The translations under genes and the position numbers were made by a program. Shown here piece by piece: positions 6,316 through 6,999 of a stretch of DNA of 6,999 nucleotides (positions within the stretch are counted from its first letter, which is position 1; each line of letters begins with the position of its first letter). The notes below the pieces were generated by a model. The model was not told where the DNA came from, did no database searches, and worked only from the letters and a program-made list of their open reading frames with translations. Source of the DNA: Saprospiraceae bacterium. Lineage in GTDB: Bacteria > Bacteroidota > Bacteroidia > Chitinophagales > Saprospiraceae. The stretch covers positions 1-6,999 of the forward strand of contig JALOMF010000219.1 of NCBI GenBank assembly GCA_025455635.1, written 5' to 3'.

Positions 6316-6345
6316 ATCACTTTAGTTTTTTCAAAACCAAGTGAT
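6316..6345 (+). promoter_or_regulatory. Imperfect hairpin or operator just before the glycosidase-like gene
   Basis: ATCACTT (6316-6322) pairs with AAGTGAT (6339-6345), and inside it GTTTT (6325-6329) pairs with AAAAC (6333-6337) around TTC. The result is a 12-bp stem with a small internal bulge (TA against C). It ends 13 bp before the ATG at 6359. It could be a DNA operator for a dimeric regulator or a leader RNA hairpin affecting translation. It lacks the GC-rich stem of an ordinary terminator. Confidence 0.45.
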
Positions 6346-6358
6346 TTTGGCTAAATAA

Positions 6359-6829
6359 ATGGTAAACATGAAAAAAGCAGTACAAACACTGGTTCTAACC
6401 TTTCTCGCCATTTCGGCCATGTCCCAGGCTGAAAAAGTTTCCGTCGTCAACAACCAAGATGGGATGAAACTGGTCGTCAACGGTAGGGACTTTTTCGTCA
6501 ACGGCATGAACTGGGACTACTTCCCAATCGGCACCAATTTCACGTACAGCCTCTGGAAGCAGCCCGACGACATCATCCGGGCAGCCCTCGACTCCGAAAT
6601 GCCCATGCTTAGGAACATGGGCGTGAATGTGGTGCGGCAGTACACCGGCGTGCCCGCCCGATGGATTCAGTACATTTATGAAAAATACGGCATCTACACC
6701 ATGCTCAACCACTCCTTCGGGCGCTATGGCCTGACCTTGGGCGGCGCATGGGTAGGCAACACGGAATACGCCGACCCCCGCACACGGGACTTGCTGATGT
6801 CGGAAGTGAAAGCATGTTACTTTTCATAG
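6359..6829 (+). CDS. N-terminal fragment of a secreted GH2/TIM-barrel glycosidase-like protein, truncated
   Basis: The 156-codon frame starts MVNMKK (an alternative ATG at 6368 gives MKKAVQ). A signal peptide runs to about AISAMSQA (17-24), with no lipobox cysteine. The mature part shows the opening of a TIM-barrel glycoside hydrolase of the GH2 C-terminal/clan A kind: KLVVNGRDFFVNGMNWDYFP (37-56, just before the barrel), LRNMGVNVVRQYTG (84-97, second strand), and WIQYIYEKYGIYTMLNH (102-118, third strand), then a WVGNTEYADPRTRDLLMSEVK region. In the family this is followed by an NEN-type acid/base motif and several hundred more residues. Here the match ends near K151-A152 and the frame closes after CYFS. 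The fragment lacks both catalytic acids and cannot be active as it stands. The cause could be an insertion, a deletion or an assembly join at about 6812-6817. Secretion fits a role on extracellular or periplasmic glycans; the substrate is unknown. Confidence 0.75.
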   Translation: MVNMKKAVQTLVLTFLAISAMSQAEKVSVVNNQDGMKLVVNGRDFFVNGMNWDYFPIGTNFTYSLWKQPDDIIRAALDSEMPMLRNMGVNVVRQYTGVPARWIQYIYEKYGIYTMLNHSFGRYGLTLGGAWVGNTEYADPRTRDLLMSEVKACYFS

Positions 6830-6999
6830 ATTACACAACGAACAGACACAATTTGGTCCTTAAAACACGTTCTTCCCTTATCATTAACCCATTCTTTGCT
6901 ATCGGCGACAGAGTATGCCACAACTACGTCAGCAACGATAACATTGAGCGATGATCAATTAACATACGGTATGACGTCATAGCACCTAACGATGTCGCG
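6815..6999. other. AT-rich sequence of different character after the break
   Basis: From TGTTACTTTTCATAG onward the GC content falls and no reading frame on either strand resembles a known family. One plus frame stays open for about 50 codons after the glycosidase stop but looks non-coding. Near the end are two overlapping palindromes, CATAC-G-GTATG (6963-6973) and ATGACGTCAT (6971-6980), and two pairs of short direct repeats, ACGTCA (6926, 6974) and AACGAT (6934, 6988). It could be the end of an inserted element starting with TGT, or a wrong contig join. No transposase or integrase is seen. Confidence 0.4.

Noticed and set aside
6813..6820. CATGTTAC at the glycosidase break shared with the end of repeat copy 1
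   Set aside because: Only eight bases match and the palindromic core is absent, so this is likely chance rather than another repeat copy.
6806..6820. Group II intron 5' boundary at the glycosidase break
   Set aside because: The junction lacks the GTGYG start expected of group II introns, and no intron-encoded protein or domain structure is visible in the remaining bases.

Overview
The window looks like a chromosomal piece of a Bacteroidota bacterium. Two of its genes encode types characteristic of that phylum: a secreted protein ending in a type IX secretion (T9SS) type A sorting domain, and a membrane-spanning propeller/triple-tyrosine/LuxR-type regulator. Several upstream regions carry TAnnTTTG-like -7 boxes, and Shine-Dalgarno sequences are lacking. 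The moderately high GC content together with these families suggests something like the Saprospiria, but that rank is a guess.

Layout. At 1-53, on the minus strand, are the first 17 codons of a short-chain dehydrogenase/reductase cut off by the window edge. It diverges from an NADPH-type aldo/keto reductase at 314-1258 (+). The 54-313 gap between them holds two inverted copies of a 27-bp palindromic repeat, degraded relatives of it, a perfect -7 box and a run of 8-bp direct repeats. A bidirectional terminator at 1269-1305 separates the reductase from a convergent minus-strand gene (1327-3024) for a secreted 565-aa protein with three repeated Cys-rich domains plus a T9SS tail. Upstream of that, in the same orientation, lies a 965-aa one-component sensor-regulator (3222-6119, minus). 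A 239-bp AT-rich divergent region separates the regulator from a plus-strand gene starting at 6359. That gene encodes the N-terminal part of a secreted TIM-barrel glycosidase-like protein. It loses family resemblance at about 6812-6817, stops at 6829, and is followed by AT-rich sequence of different character to the window end.

How the parts may work together. The left side is a pair of divergent NAD(P)-dependent oxidoreductases. The right side resembles a small envelope or carbohydrate locus: a periplasmic-sensing, DNA-binding regulator beside a secreted glycosidase-like gene (now broken or mis-assembled) and a secreted T9SS cargo. A 14-bp palindrome upstream of the T9SS gene recurs with one mismatch between the regulator and the glycosidase gene, so it is a candidate shared operator. 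That link is inference. I found no CRISPR array, tRNA, rRNA or recognisable transposase gene.
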